Below, one piece after another: positions 1-6,942 of a stretch of 7,252 nt of DNA. This DNA comes from an uncultured Treponema sp. GTDB taxonomy: Bacteria > Spirochaetota > Spirochaetia > Treponematales > Treponemataceae. The DNA is taken from positions 1 to 7,252 of the forward strand of contig CAJOPO010000318.1 of NCBI GenBank assembly GCA_905236315.1. The letters run 5' to 3'. A program made the translations under genes and the position numbers. The stretch's first letter is position 1, and each line of letters starts with the position of its first letter. The notes beneath the pieces were generated by a model. The model saw only the letters and a list, made by a program, of their open reading frames with translations, did not search any database and was not told the DNA's origin.

Positions 1-751
1 CTGCTTCTTGTAATATTTTTAACGCCTGCTCACACTGGCTTCTTCTTTCATTATATTTACTATCTGCAAGTCGTCTTTGCTTATTTGTATTCATAACAAC
101 AAAGCGATAATCGCCTAATTCTAGAGGAACATATTCATATTTTAGAGTGTTGCAGTCTAATAACACAGCCGTGTTCTTTTTTGCTACGGATATAATGAAC
201 TGGTCCATTATTCCACAGTTTACATTCATAAAATTATGCTCGCTCATTTGTCCTAGCTTTGCAATCTCTATGCGGTCTATATTGAATCCATAGGTTTCGC
301 TTACTGCATAGGCAAAACCACATTCTAGTGCTGAAGAAGAGGATATACCTCCTGCAGCTGGCACATTGCTAACCATAAGGATTTCAAAACCTACATCAAA
401 GTTACACCCCTTCGCTTTTAGCTGAGAAAGTATGCCATTTAAATAGTTTGCATAGCCATTTTCTTTGTTGTATACAAAGTTATCGTTTATATCAAATTCA
501 TAATTACCAGGAAATCTTATATCGTTATATATAATTTTGCTATCATTTCGTTTGCGAATTGCAACATATAAATAGCGATTTATAGCGGCAGGGAACACAA
601 AGCCCCCATTATAATCTATATGCTCACCTATTATATTTATTCTTGCAGGGGAAGAATATATTTTTATTTTACTTTCATCGCCACTATATTGCTTTATAAA
701 GGCAGGAAGTAAATCTTTTGGGTCATAAATTGAATTTGTAAGCGAATCCAT
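1..751 (-). CDS. galK: Galactokinase, N-terminal 250 residues (3' end beyond window)
   Basis: This GHMP-family kinase phosphorylates D-galactose to galactose 1-phosphate with ATP in the cytoplasm, the entry step of the Leloir pathway. Reading the minus strand from the ATG at 751-749 gives an open frame of 250 codons to the window edge; family members are usually about 390 residues, so roughly the C-terminal third is outside. The galactokinase signature ARINIIGEHIDYNGG lies at residues 36-50, with the conserved Arg37, Glu43, His44 and Asp46. The ATP-binding glycine/serine loop PAAGGISSSSALE lies at 131-143. CGIMDQF at 179-185 supplies the expected catalytic base Asp183, and SKYNERR at 231-237 is also typical. 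The ATP loop differs slightly from the usual PxGAGLSSSA form. A GAGG Shine-Dalgarno sequence five bases before the ATG supports the start. It is divergent from the efflux operon; no galT or galE is in view. Confidence 0.95.
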   Translation of the reverse strand, partial: MDSLTNSIYDPKDLLPAFIKQYSGDESKIKIYSSPARINIIGEHIDYNGGFVFPAAINRYLYVAIRKRNDSKIIYNDIRFPGNYEFDINDNFVYNKENGYANYLNGILSQLKAKGCNFDVGFEILMVSNVPAAGGISSSSALECGFAYAVSETYGFNIDRIEIAKLGQMSEHNFMNVNCGIMDQFIISVAKKNTAVLLDCNTLKYEYVPLELGDYRFVVMNTNKQRRLADSKYNERRSQCEQALKILQEA

Positions 752-756
752 AAAAA

Positions 757-760
757 CCTC
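757..760 (-). promoter_or_regulatory. Ribosome binding site of galK
   Basis: On the minus strand GAGG is followed by five T residues and then the ATG at 751-749. This spacing is good for a Shine-Dalgarno site and fixes the start of galactokinase, since the reading frame alone cannot. Confidence 0.7.
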
Positions 761-954
761 GTTATTTTTACGTGTTGATGTTAAATGGACAAATGTTGCC
801 ATAGAGCAAAAAAACTTGCCTTGCAGCACGGCATAAAATCATCTTCACGAATAAAATTAATTTCAAAACTTTTCTATTGTTTTAAAACTTCCCCATTATC
901 ATATCATAAAAATGTAACTTGTAAACATAAATTCCCTTTTTTTACTGTTTTTTT

Positions 955-994
955 TATTGTTAGGATAACAAAAAATTATTATGATATAACAATA
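955..994. repeat. Inverted repeats over the operon promoter, candidate operator
   Basis: A perfect 8-base inverted repeat, TATTGTTA (955-962) and TAACAATA (987-994), brackets the promoter. A third half-site, TAACAA (966-971), forms a tighter dyad with the first: TTGTTA, three bases, TAACAA. The first half-site coincides with the -35 box and the last lies just after the -10 box at the likely transcription start. A dimeric repressor bound here would block RNA polymerase. No regulator gene is in the window, so the factor is unknown. The region is AT-rich, which raises the chance of accidental repeats. Confidence 0.45.
957..985 (+). promoter_or_regulatory. Probable sigma70-type promoter of the efflux operon
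   Basis: TTGTTA (957-962) and TATGAT (980-985) are separated by exactly 17 bases and match the -35 and -10 consensus at four and five of six positions. Transcription would start near 991-993, giving a leader of about 86 bases before the first gene at 1079. It lies in the right place and orientation to drive all four plus-strand genes. No other promoter is evident inside the operon, where gaps are 25 bases or less. The call rests on pattern match only. Confidence 0.55.
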
Positions 995-1069
995 CTTTTT
1001 TGATTTTATATGGTTATATATTGTAGAGTAGACTTGTTGAGGAAAATTGCTTCTTCATCATGCTGCATT

Positions 1070-1076
1070 GGAGGAG
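1070..1076 (+). promoter_or_regulatory. Ribosome binding site that fixes the TolC-like start
   Basis: GGAGGAG stands immediately before the ATG at 1079, with the GGAGG core four bases from it. The frame is open further upstream to an ATG at 1010, but that one has no Shine-Dalgarno sequence and would place 23 non-signal-like residues ahead of a good signal peptide. The 1079 start is therefore preferred. Confidence 0.85.
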
Positions 1077-1078
1077 TC

Positions 1079-2368
1079 ATGAATATTCGTTATTCAGCTA
1101 TGCTAGTAATATTTTCTCTTTTTATGTTAGTTAATATATCTGCACAGGAAGCAACACAAAAAGAAACATTAACTGTAGACCAAGCTGTAGATTACGCTAT
1201 AGAAGGAAATTTGAGTTTAAAGCAAGACTCTATAAGTCTTAGTGCTGCAGAAAGGGCAAAAAAGTATTCATGGAATTCTGTAAGTCCTTCCATAAATGCG
1301 ACCGCTTCCTTAAGTAAAACTTTAGGCTCTGATAATCCTACTTCAATAAGTGTAGGTGGAGCTATAAATATAGGACTTTCTCCCTCTTTGTATACTTCAA
1401 TACAGTCTGCAAAGATAAGCTATGAACAAGAAAAGATTTCTTATGAAACAGCACAACGTACTATAGAACTTAATGTTCGTACAGCTTTTTATTCACTATT
1501 ATATGAAAAAGAAAATATAAAGCTATTAAATGATAATATGACCAATGCTCAGCGTCAATATAATCAAAATCTAGCTAAATATAATAGAGGTACACTTTCT
1601 AGCCTTGATGTTTTAACTGCACAAGTGTCTTATCAGAGTGCACAGCTTTCTTATGAAAGTGCTCTTATAACTTATCAAAATGATATTTCTTCCTTTAAAC
1701 AAACTATTGGGCTTGACCAGACTACAGAAGTTGAATTATCAGGTTCCCTTGAAGATATTTTGAATATAGGAGAAATCTCTTTAGATAATGTTGAACAAAA
1801 ATCTTCTACGATAGAAAGTCTTGAAAAACAACTAGAACTTGCAGAAAATGCCCTCTTAGCAACTAGATTTTCTGCTTGGGGGCCTACTATAACAGCAGGG
1901 TATTCTTATACAGTTACAGGAAATACTGATACAGGATTAAAACCTCAAGACGATTATTTAGGCATGGTTTCCTTAGGGGCTACAATCCCATTAGATGGGT
2001 TTCTTCCATGGTCTACAGGTGCACAAAGCATTGCAACGCAAAAAGATACAATAGAAAAATTAAAACTACAGATAGAAGACGCTAAAACAACTCAGGAATT
2101 AACAGTCCAAACTTATATGAATCAAATAAAACAAACTCAAAGTAATATCACTTTAAGAAAGAGTAGCGTAGATTTAGCAAAGAGAACTTACGATATGACT
2201 GTTGACGCATATAATCATGGAACAAAAGATTTATTAACATTACAAACTGCGGCAAACAGTATGTTGTCTGAGCAAGTTAATTTAATGTCTGATGCATATT
2301 CGCTCATTTCTACAATATTAAAATTAGAAGATGCTATAGGTGTTCCTTTTGGGGAACTTATAAAATAG
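1079..2368 (+). CDS. TolC-family outer-membrane efflux channel
   Basis: This is the outer-membrane channel component of a tripartite efflux pump: a trimeric barrel and periplasmic alpha-tunnel through which substrates leave the cell. It has 429 residues, near the family's usual size. Residues 1-22 form a signal peptide: a short Asn/Arg start, a hydrophobic core from about 7 to 18, and likely cleavage after ISA (20-22). The mature part shows the two OEP repeats of the family, rich in long amphipathic helices. The recurring hairpin motif appears as YNRGTLSSLDVL (168-179) and again as YNHGTKDLLTL (378-388). It is first in the operon, 25 bases before the adaptor gene, the order seen in Borrelia besC-besA-besB. 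Substrate cannot be told from sequence. A type I secretion role is less likely, as no ABC transporter is adjacent. Confidence 0.92.
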   Translation: MNIRYSAMLVIFSLFMLVNISAQEATQKETLTVDQAVDYAIEGNLSLKQDSISLSAAERAKKYSWNSVSPSINATASLSKTLGSDNPTSISVGGAINIGLSPSLYTSIQSAKISYEQEKISYETAQRTIELNVRTAFYSLLYEKENIKLLNDNMTNAQRQYNQNLAKYNRGTLSSLDVLTAQVSYQSAQLSYESALITYQNDISSFKQTIGLDQTTEVELSGSLEDILNIGEISLDNVEQKSSTIESLEKQLELAENALLATRFSAWGPTITAGYSYTVTGNTDTGLKPQDDYLGMVSLGATIPLDGFLPWSTGAQSIATQKDTIEKLKLQIEDAKTTQELTVQTYMNQIKQTQSNITLRKSSVDLAKRTYDMTVDAYNHGTKDLLTLQTAANSMLSEQVNLMSDAYSLISTILKLEDAIGVPFGELIK

Positions 2369-2393
2369 TGGCAAAAAGATATAGGAGTTATAT

Positions 2394-3344
2394 ATGAATA
2401 AATTTGGAGTTGCTCTTGTTGCACTTGTAGCTTGTGCAGCAGGTGTTGCAGGTACTTTTTTATATACAAAGAAAGCGGCTGCTAATGGTGGTGGTTTTGG
2501 AAGACCAAAAGGAGAAGGGGGAGAACAAGCTGTAGTAACGGTTCGTACTATTCAAGCAGCTCCTTCTATTTTAACTGACTATGTTAATACTAATGGGGAA
2601 ATAGAAGCGGCAAACTCTGTAAATGTTTATCCTGACATTGGTGGTAAAATTGTAAGGGTGTATGTTTCTTTAGGCTCTAAAGTAAGCAGAAATCAAAAGA
2701 TTGCAGATATAGACCGCTCAGAGCCTGGTGCGTATTATGCTAATAGCCCTGTATATGCCCCTATAAGCGGAACCATTATATCCGTACCATTAAAAAATGG
2801 AACTACAGTAAGCACTACTAGTGCAATAACCGTTATTGGTGATATTGCCAATTTGCAAATAGTTGCAAATATACCAGAACGCTATGCGGGTGTACTAAAA
2901 GAAGGACAAAAAGCTAGCATTATATTAGAAGCCTATCCCACAGAAGAATTTGTTGCTACGGTAACAGATGTTTCACCTGTTATAGACAGTACAAGCAGAA
3001 CAAAACAAATAATTTTAAAATTTGACAAAAGAGATAGCCGTATTAACGCAGGTATGTTTGCAAAAGTAAAACTTTATACACAAGATTACTCTGGAGCAAT
3101 AGTTGTTCCCACTGATGCCATAGTAGAAAAAAATGATAAAAAGAACTTGTATATAGTTACCGATGGGGTGGCACATTTAAGAGAGGTTGCATTAGGTAAT
3201 ACTGTAGATGATTATATCCAAGTAGTAAGTGGTGTTTTTGAAGGAGAAAAGATTGTTGTAGAGGGTATGCGCGTTTTAAGCGATGGCTCTCCAGTAAAAG
3301 ATTTATCTGATACTAAAACTTCTAATGAAGCTAAAAGGAATTAA
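2394..3344 (+). CDS. RND efflux periplasmic adaptor (membrane fusion protein), hairpin-less type
   Basis: This HlyD/AcrA-type adaptor links the inner-membrane pump to the outer-membrane channel. It has 316 residues, short for the family (AcrA is about 400). A hydrophobic segment at 5-24 is followed by a Gly-rich linker (32-43). The first half of the lipoyl domain is at about 83-107 (GGKIVRVYVSLGSKV) and the second at 118-150 (SPVYAPISGTI). Only about ten residues separate them, so the usual coiled-coil hairpin is absent. The beta-barrel (about 153-232) and membrane-proximal domain (233-300) follow, with VPTDAIV at 238-244. LVAC at 11-14 resembles a lipobox, but the hydrophobic stretch runs on past Cys14, so a membrane anchor is equally possible. 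AGGAG six bases before the ATG supports the start. The length and missing hairpin resemble Borrelia BesA. Confidence 0.93.
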   Translation: MNKFGVALVALVACAAGVAGTFLYTKKAAANGGGFGRPKGEGGEQAVVTVRTIQAAPSILTDYVNTNGEIEAANSVNVYPDIGGKIVRVYVSLGSKVSRNQKIADIDRSEPGAYYANSPVYAPISGTIISVPLKNGTTVSTTSAITVIGDIANLQIVANIPERYAGVLKEGQKASIILEAYPTEEFVATVTDVSPVIDSTSRTKQIILKFDKRDSRINAGMFAKVKLYTQDYSGAIVVPTDAIVEKNDKKNLYIVTDGVAHLREVALGNTVDDYIQVVSGVFEGEKIVVEGMRVLSDGSPVKDLSDTKTSNEAKRN

Positions 3345-3349
3345 AAATA

Positions 3350-6300
3350 ATGATTAGCGAAAAGACCTTACAACATCCTGTATTAACGCTTATTGTTTTT
3401 GTCTTGCTAGGAATGATGGGCTTGTTTACCTTAAGCAATACTGCAATAAGTTTGCTTCCCGATGTTGATTATCCATACCTTATGATATCTGCTACGTATA
3501 CAAACGCAGGCCCTGAGTCTGTAGAAAAGTCTGTTACCACAATTATAGAAAATGCTTTAGTTAGCTTAAGTAACTTAAAAGAAATATCTTCCACTTCTTC
3601 TGAAGGTTCTAGTGTTGTTTCTTTGGAGTTTAATTATGGAACGAACTTAGACGTAGCAACAAACGATGTTCGTGATAAGCTTGATAGAGTAAGCAGTAGT
3701 CTGCCTGATGATGTTACTACAAGCATATTCAAAATGGATGCCTCTAGTATGCCTATAATGCGCATAGCGATAAGAGGAAACCGTTCTACAGATGAACTAA
3801 AAGCCATAGCTGATGACCAAATTGTAGATGTCTTAGAGCAGGCTAACGGTGTTGCAGAAGCTACTACCTATGGTGGACGTACACAAATTGTTCGTGTTGA
3901 GCTAGAGCAAAACCGCTTGCATGCATATAACCTTACTTTAACATCGGTAGCAAGTGCATTATCCACTCAAAACCTAGAACTTGGTGGTGGTACCATTACT
4001 GAGGGAACCTTAGATTATTCTATAAGAACAGTTGGTGAGTATTCTAGTATTGAGCAAATTAATAACACTGTAATTACTACATTAAATGGTTATGATTTAA
4101 AGCTAAAAGATATTGGTAGGGCATTTCTAGGATATAAGGACGCAAGCAGTTTAGTATATATAAACGGAGAACCTGGTGTTTATGTTTCTATAACAAAGCA
4201 ATCTGGAGAGAACTCTGTAAGCGTTGCAAATGAAGTATATGGTAAAATAGCAGAGCTAGAAAAGACTTTACCGAGCGACATTTCTTTGGAAATAATCCGT
4301 GATGATACAGATTCCATTCGTGATACTCTTAGCACATTGCTTGATTCTGCATGGCAGGGACTTTTGCTTGCAGTTTTAATATTGTTTATTTTCTTATGTT
4401 CCTTTAAGACAACAATAATCATTGCAATTTCTATACCGCTTTCTATAATCATTACCTTACTTTGTATGAACTTTGCAAATATCACCTTAAATATGATGAC
4501 TCTTACAGGTCTTATATTGGGCGTAGGTATGATAGTAGATGCCTCCGTTGTTATGATAGATAACATATATACCTACCGTTCTAGAGGTGCTAAACCACGT
4601 GTTGCTGCTGTGCTAGGTAGTTCAGAAATGTTAATGTCTGTTGTTTCTGGAAACTTAACTACAATATGTGTTTTCGTTCCATTCTTGCTTTTTATGAAAG
4701 ACCTTGGAATGATGGGGCAGATGTTTAAAGGCATTATATTTACAATAGTAATAGCCCTAGTTAGTTCTTTATTTGTTGCAATATTCCTTGTGCCTGTTCT
4801 TGCGGGGCATTTTTTACCATTAACAAATAGAAATGAAAAACCTGTAAAAAATCCAGTCTTAAAAACACTTTATGCTTCATTTAACAAAGTTCAAGATATT
4901 GTTACAGCAGCGTATAGAGTGGCACTAAAGGCTGCGTTAAATAATAGATTTGTTACTATATTGATTTGTGTAACAGTTCTTATCATTTCTTTTATGCTCC
5001 TTCCTACATTGCGTATTAACTTAATGCCTTCAGGCCATGATGATAGCGTTTCTCTTAGTATAACCTTGCCGATTGGTACTACTTTAGAGCAAACTTCTTC
5101 CATAGTAGACCAAGTGCAGTCAATAATTGAAGACGAGATAAAAGGCTATAAAACAATTATTACTAGTATTGGTGGAGGAAGAAACGGCACTAGTTATTCT
5201 GGAAGTATACAAATTCAGCTACCAGAAAGTGATGAACAGATTGATAATGACGAAGCTGTAAAGAACAAACTTAGAAAGCATTTTAATGACTTCCCCGATG
5301 TAACATTCACATTTGGTAGGGGAATGAGCCAAATGACTGGTGATGACTTGGATATAGCAGTGCGCAGTGCTAGTCTTGATGATGCAATGTCTATAGCAAA
5401 GAAAATCTCTTCTGTAATGGAAGGCATAGACGACATTGGTGAGCCTTCTATAGATACAACAGAAGGCTTGCCGCAGGTAGAAATAGAAATAGACAGAGAG
5501 CGTGCATATAACTTTGGTGTAAGTGTAACTACTGTGGCTAATGAAATTAATGCTTGTATAGAAGGTAAATCTGCAACTGTATTCCGCAAAAATGGCGAAG
5601 AATACACTGTTTATGTAATGTTACGTCCAGAAGATAGGCAACAGGTTATAGATTTGGAACAGATTTATGTAACAGGCTCTAGTGGGCTTGTTAGCGTGGC
5701 AAACTTTGCTAGTGTTGTAAAGGGCTTAGGACCTGTTTCTATAAGCCACGAAAACAGAACTCGTATAGTTCATGTAACTGGTAATATTATTAGTGAGCGC
5801 AATGCAAACCTTGTAGAAGAAGACATAAAAAAGGGAATAGCAGATTCTTTTATTATTCCTGATAATGTAACTGTAAGCTATGAAGGTTCTTGGAAGGAGA
5901 ATCAAGAGCAGTGGGCTGTCTTTGGAAAGATTATTGTTCTTGCCATTATTTTAGTATTTGGCGTAATGGCAGCCACTTATGAAAGTTTTAAGGCTCCTAT
6001 AATAAACCTAACTACCATTCCATTCTTAGCTATTGGTGTTGTTCTTTTGTATAAAATTATAAATCAGCCTATTTCTATAATGACGGCTATAGGTCTTATA
6101 ATGCTAGTTGGTATAGTTGTAAACAATGGTATTATCCTTGTTGACCATACAAATCTTCTTATAGACCGTGGTATGTCTATGAAAGAAGCGTGTCTTGAAG
6201 CAGGCACTAGCCGCTTGCGACCTGTTCTTATGACCACTTTAACTACAATATTGGGTATGATTCCAATGTGTTTTGCAACTAGTGGTAGTGCAGGCATGGT

Positions 6301-6550
6301 TCAGCCTATTGGTGTTGCTGTTGTAGGCGGTCTTACAAGTTCTACATTTATAACTATGTTCTTTATACCTGTATTCTATTCTCTTGTTATGAAAGAAAAG
6401 AAAAAGACTACAAGTAATATAGAAGTGGAACTCTCTTCTGTAAATACAGAAAATCCTAAAGAGCTTACAGAAATACCAATGGAACTTCCTGCTATAAAAG
6501 AAGATGTTGCCACTAAGGGTGATGGAGAGCAAGGAGAGAAAAATGTATAG
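3350..6550 (+). CDS. RND-family efflux pump, inner-membrane AcrB-like transporter
   Basis: This is the energy-coupled pump of the tripartite system, 1066 residues, the normal size for HAE-type RND proteins. The layout is the expected duplication: TM1 at about 10-30, a large periplasmic loop, TM2-TM6 (about 335-485), TM7 at 534-555, a second periplasmic loop, then TM8-TM12 from 861 to about 1012. TM4 carries GMIVDASVVMIDNI with Asp397 at the AcrB Asp407 position but Ala398 where AcrB has Asp408. TM10 has VVNNGIILVDH, with Asn925 replacing Lys940. TM11 keeps SRLRPVLMTT, with Arg955 and Thr962 matching Arg971 and Thr978. A charged, Glu-rich tail of about 52 residues (1015-1066) ends the protein in the cytoplasm. 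AAGGA (3335-3339) serves as ribosome site ten bases ahead. It starts 5 bases after the adaptor and overlaps the next gene by 8. Drug or lipid export are both plausible; substrate is unknown. Confidence 0.95.
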   Translation: MISEKTLQHPVLTLIVFVLLGMMGLFTLSNTAISLLPDVDYPYLMISATYTNAGPESVEKSVTTIIENALVSLSNLKEISSTSSEGSSVVSLEFNYGTNLDVATNDVRDKLDRVSSSLPDDVTTSIFKMDASSMPIMRIAIRGNRSTDELKAIADDQIVDVLEQANGVAEATTYGGRTQIVRVELEQNRLHAYNLTLTSVASALSTQNLELGGGTITEGTLDYSIRTVGEYSSIEQINNTVITTLNGYDLKLKDIGRAFLGYKDASSLVYINGEPGVYVSITKQSGENSVSVANEVYGKIAELEKTLPSDISLEIIRDDTDSIRDTLSTLLDSAWQGLLLAVLILFIFLCSFKTTIIIAISIPLSIIITLLCMNFANITLNMMTLTGLILGVGMIVDASVVMIDNIYTYRSRGAKPRVAAVLGSSEMLMSVVSGNLTTICVFVPFLLFMKDLGMMGQMFKGIIFTIVIALVSSLFVAIFLVPVLAGHFLPLTNRNEKPVKNPVLKTLYASFNKVQDIVTAAYRVALKAALNNRFVTILICVTVLIISFMLLPTLRINLMPSGHDDSVSLSITLPIGTTLEQTSSIVDQVQSIIEDEIKGYKTIITSIGGGRNGTSYSGSIQIQLPESDEQIDNDEAVKNKLRKHFNDFPDVTFTFGRGMSQMTGDDLDIAVRSASLDDAMSIAKKISSVMEGIDDIGEPSIDTTEGLPQVEIEIDRERAYNFGVSVTTVANEINACIEGKSATVFRKNGEEYTVYVMLRPEDRQQVIDLEQIYVTGSSGLVSVANFASVVKGLGPVSISHENRTRIVHVTGNIISERNANLVEEDIKKGIADSFIIPDNVTVSYEGSWKENQEQWAVFGKIIVLAIILVFGVMAATYESFKAPIINLTTIPFLAIGVVLLYKIINQPISIMTAIGLIMLVGIVVNNGIILVDHTNLLIDRGMSMKEACLEAGTSRLRPVLMTTLTTILGMIPMCFATSGSAGMVQPIGVAVVGGLTSSTFITMFFIPVFYSLVMKEKKKTTSNIEVELSSVNTENPKELTEIPMELPAIKEDVATKGDGEQGEKNV
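6531..6536 (+). promoter_or_regulatory. Ribosome binding site of the PII-like gene, inside the pump gene
   Basis: AAGGAG lies six bases before the ATG at 6543, within the last codons of the RND gene. It selects 6543 over an in-frame ATG at 6504 that has no comparable site. Confidence 0.8.
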
Positions 6551-6830
6551 AGTAGAAATAATTTCTAATAAGTCTGTACAAGAAGATATTACAGACGCTT
6601 TAGAGCAATATATTCCCAATATTTTATATACCTTTGTCCCTTTAGTATATGGCAGGGGAGAGGAGGACTATAAATTAGGCACTACAACATGGCCTGAAAC
6701 TAACTTTTTGCTTATTACTTATATAGAAGATAATTACTTAGATACAGTAAAAGCCGTTATTGTAGGCATAAAGAAGAAGTTTAAAAGCGAAGGCATAAAA
6801 CTTTTTGTTGTAAAAGCAGAAGATATTTAA
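6543..6830 (+). CDS. PII-like small protein, RND transporter-associated (PG0541-type)
   Basis: A 95-residue protein with no signal peptide or membrane segment, so cytoplasmic. Its predicted order is that of the PII ferredoxin-like fold: strand 1 (2-8), helix 1 (11-23), strand 2 (28-36), a loop with YGRGEEDYKLGTTTWPETN (36-54), strand 3 (55-61), helix 2 (64-80) and strand 4 (85-91). The loop sits where PII proteins have the effector-sensing T-loop, but is shorter and lacks their usual Tyr-bearing tip. The placement after an RND operon and the WPETNF motif fit what I recall as the PG0541 family of transporter-associated proteins. DUF3240, another PII-like group beside metal RND pumps, is an alternative. 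The start overlaps the RND stop by 8 bases, so translation is probably coupled. A role in sensing a ligand and adjusting the pump is inference only. Confidence 0.8.
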   Translation: MYRVEIISNKSVQEDITDALEQYIPNILYTFVPLVYGRGEEDYKLGTTTWPETNFLLITYIEDNYLDTVKAVIVGIKKKFKSEGIKLFVVKAEDI

Positions 6831-6869
6831 AAAGATGTAGATGTGTTATAAAAGTTTATAGTGTACAAG

Positions 6870-6909
6870 AAATCATGGTCATTGAGCGTAGTCTAAATGC
6901 CCATGATTT
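6870..6909. repeat. Imperfect hairpin between convergent genes
   Basis: AAATCATGG (6870-6878) pairs with CCATGATTT (6901-6909), then after one T-C mismatch CATT (6880-6883) pairs with AATG (6896-6899), leaving a 12-base loop. The structure lies after the stops of both flanking convergent genes, a place suited to a bidirectional terminator. Neither side has a proper T run, so intrinsic termination would be weak. The loop-proximal sequence TCATTGAGCGTAGTC resembles dispersed palindromes I associate with treponeme genomes, so a REP-like element is an alternative. Confidence 0.45.
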
Positions 6910-6942
6910 GCATTTGTCAGCCGATGTTGGAAAATAACTCTT

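Larger units (their letters stand above)
752..1078. other. Divergent intergenic region between galK and the efflux operon
   Basis: This 327-base stretch separates two genes transcribed away from each other, so it must hold both promoters. It is very AT-rich, with long T runs at about 936-955. The rightward promoter is clear and is listed separately. For galK the best leftward candidate I see is TTGAAA (866-861) with GATGAT (843-838) at a 17-base spacing; the -10 match is poor and I would not rely on it. A frame of 72 codons from 785 to 1003 has no ribosome binding site and a low-complexity translation, so I do not call a gene. No tRNA or riboswitch-like structure was recognised. Confidence 0.6.

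Noticed and set aside
785..1003. Plus-strand open frame of 72 codons in the intergenic region
   Set aside because: No Shine-Dalgarno sequence, a low-complexity Phe/Lys/Ile-rich translation typical of AT-rich DNA, and it runs over the promoter and operator-like repeats.
1010..1078. Upstream in-frame start adding 23 residues to the TolC-like protein
   Set aside because: No ribosome binding site at 1010 and the added residues are not signal-like; 1079 has GGAGGAG and opens directly into a signal peptide.
2427..2435. Lipobox LVAC at residues 11-14 of the adaptor as proof of a lipoprotein
   Set aside because: The preceding segment is short for a lipoprotein signal and the hydrophobic stretch continues about ten residues beyond the Cys, so an uncleaved anchor fits as well.
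2215..2469. Minus-strand open frame across the channel-adaptor junction
   Set aside because: Antisense to two clear genes, with no ribosome site or domain.
6504..6542. Earlier in-frame ATG for the PII-like gene
   Set aside because: It lies deep in the RND gene without a good ribosome site, while 6543 has AAGGAG at ideal spacing and begins on strand 1 of the predicted fold.
4180..6619. Minus-strand open frames at 4180-4566, 4891-5103, 5215-5607, 6064-6297 and 6239-6619
   Set aside because: All lie antisense to the well-supported RND gene or its junction with the PII-like gene, and their translations show no recognisable domain.
6870..6930. Strong rho-independent terminator after the PII-like gene
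   Set aside because: The hairpin is real but is followed only by GCATTTGTC, without a T run, so it is recorded as a hairpin or repeat rather than a terminator.
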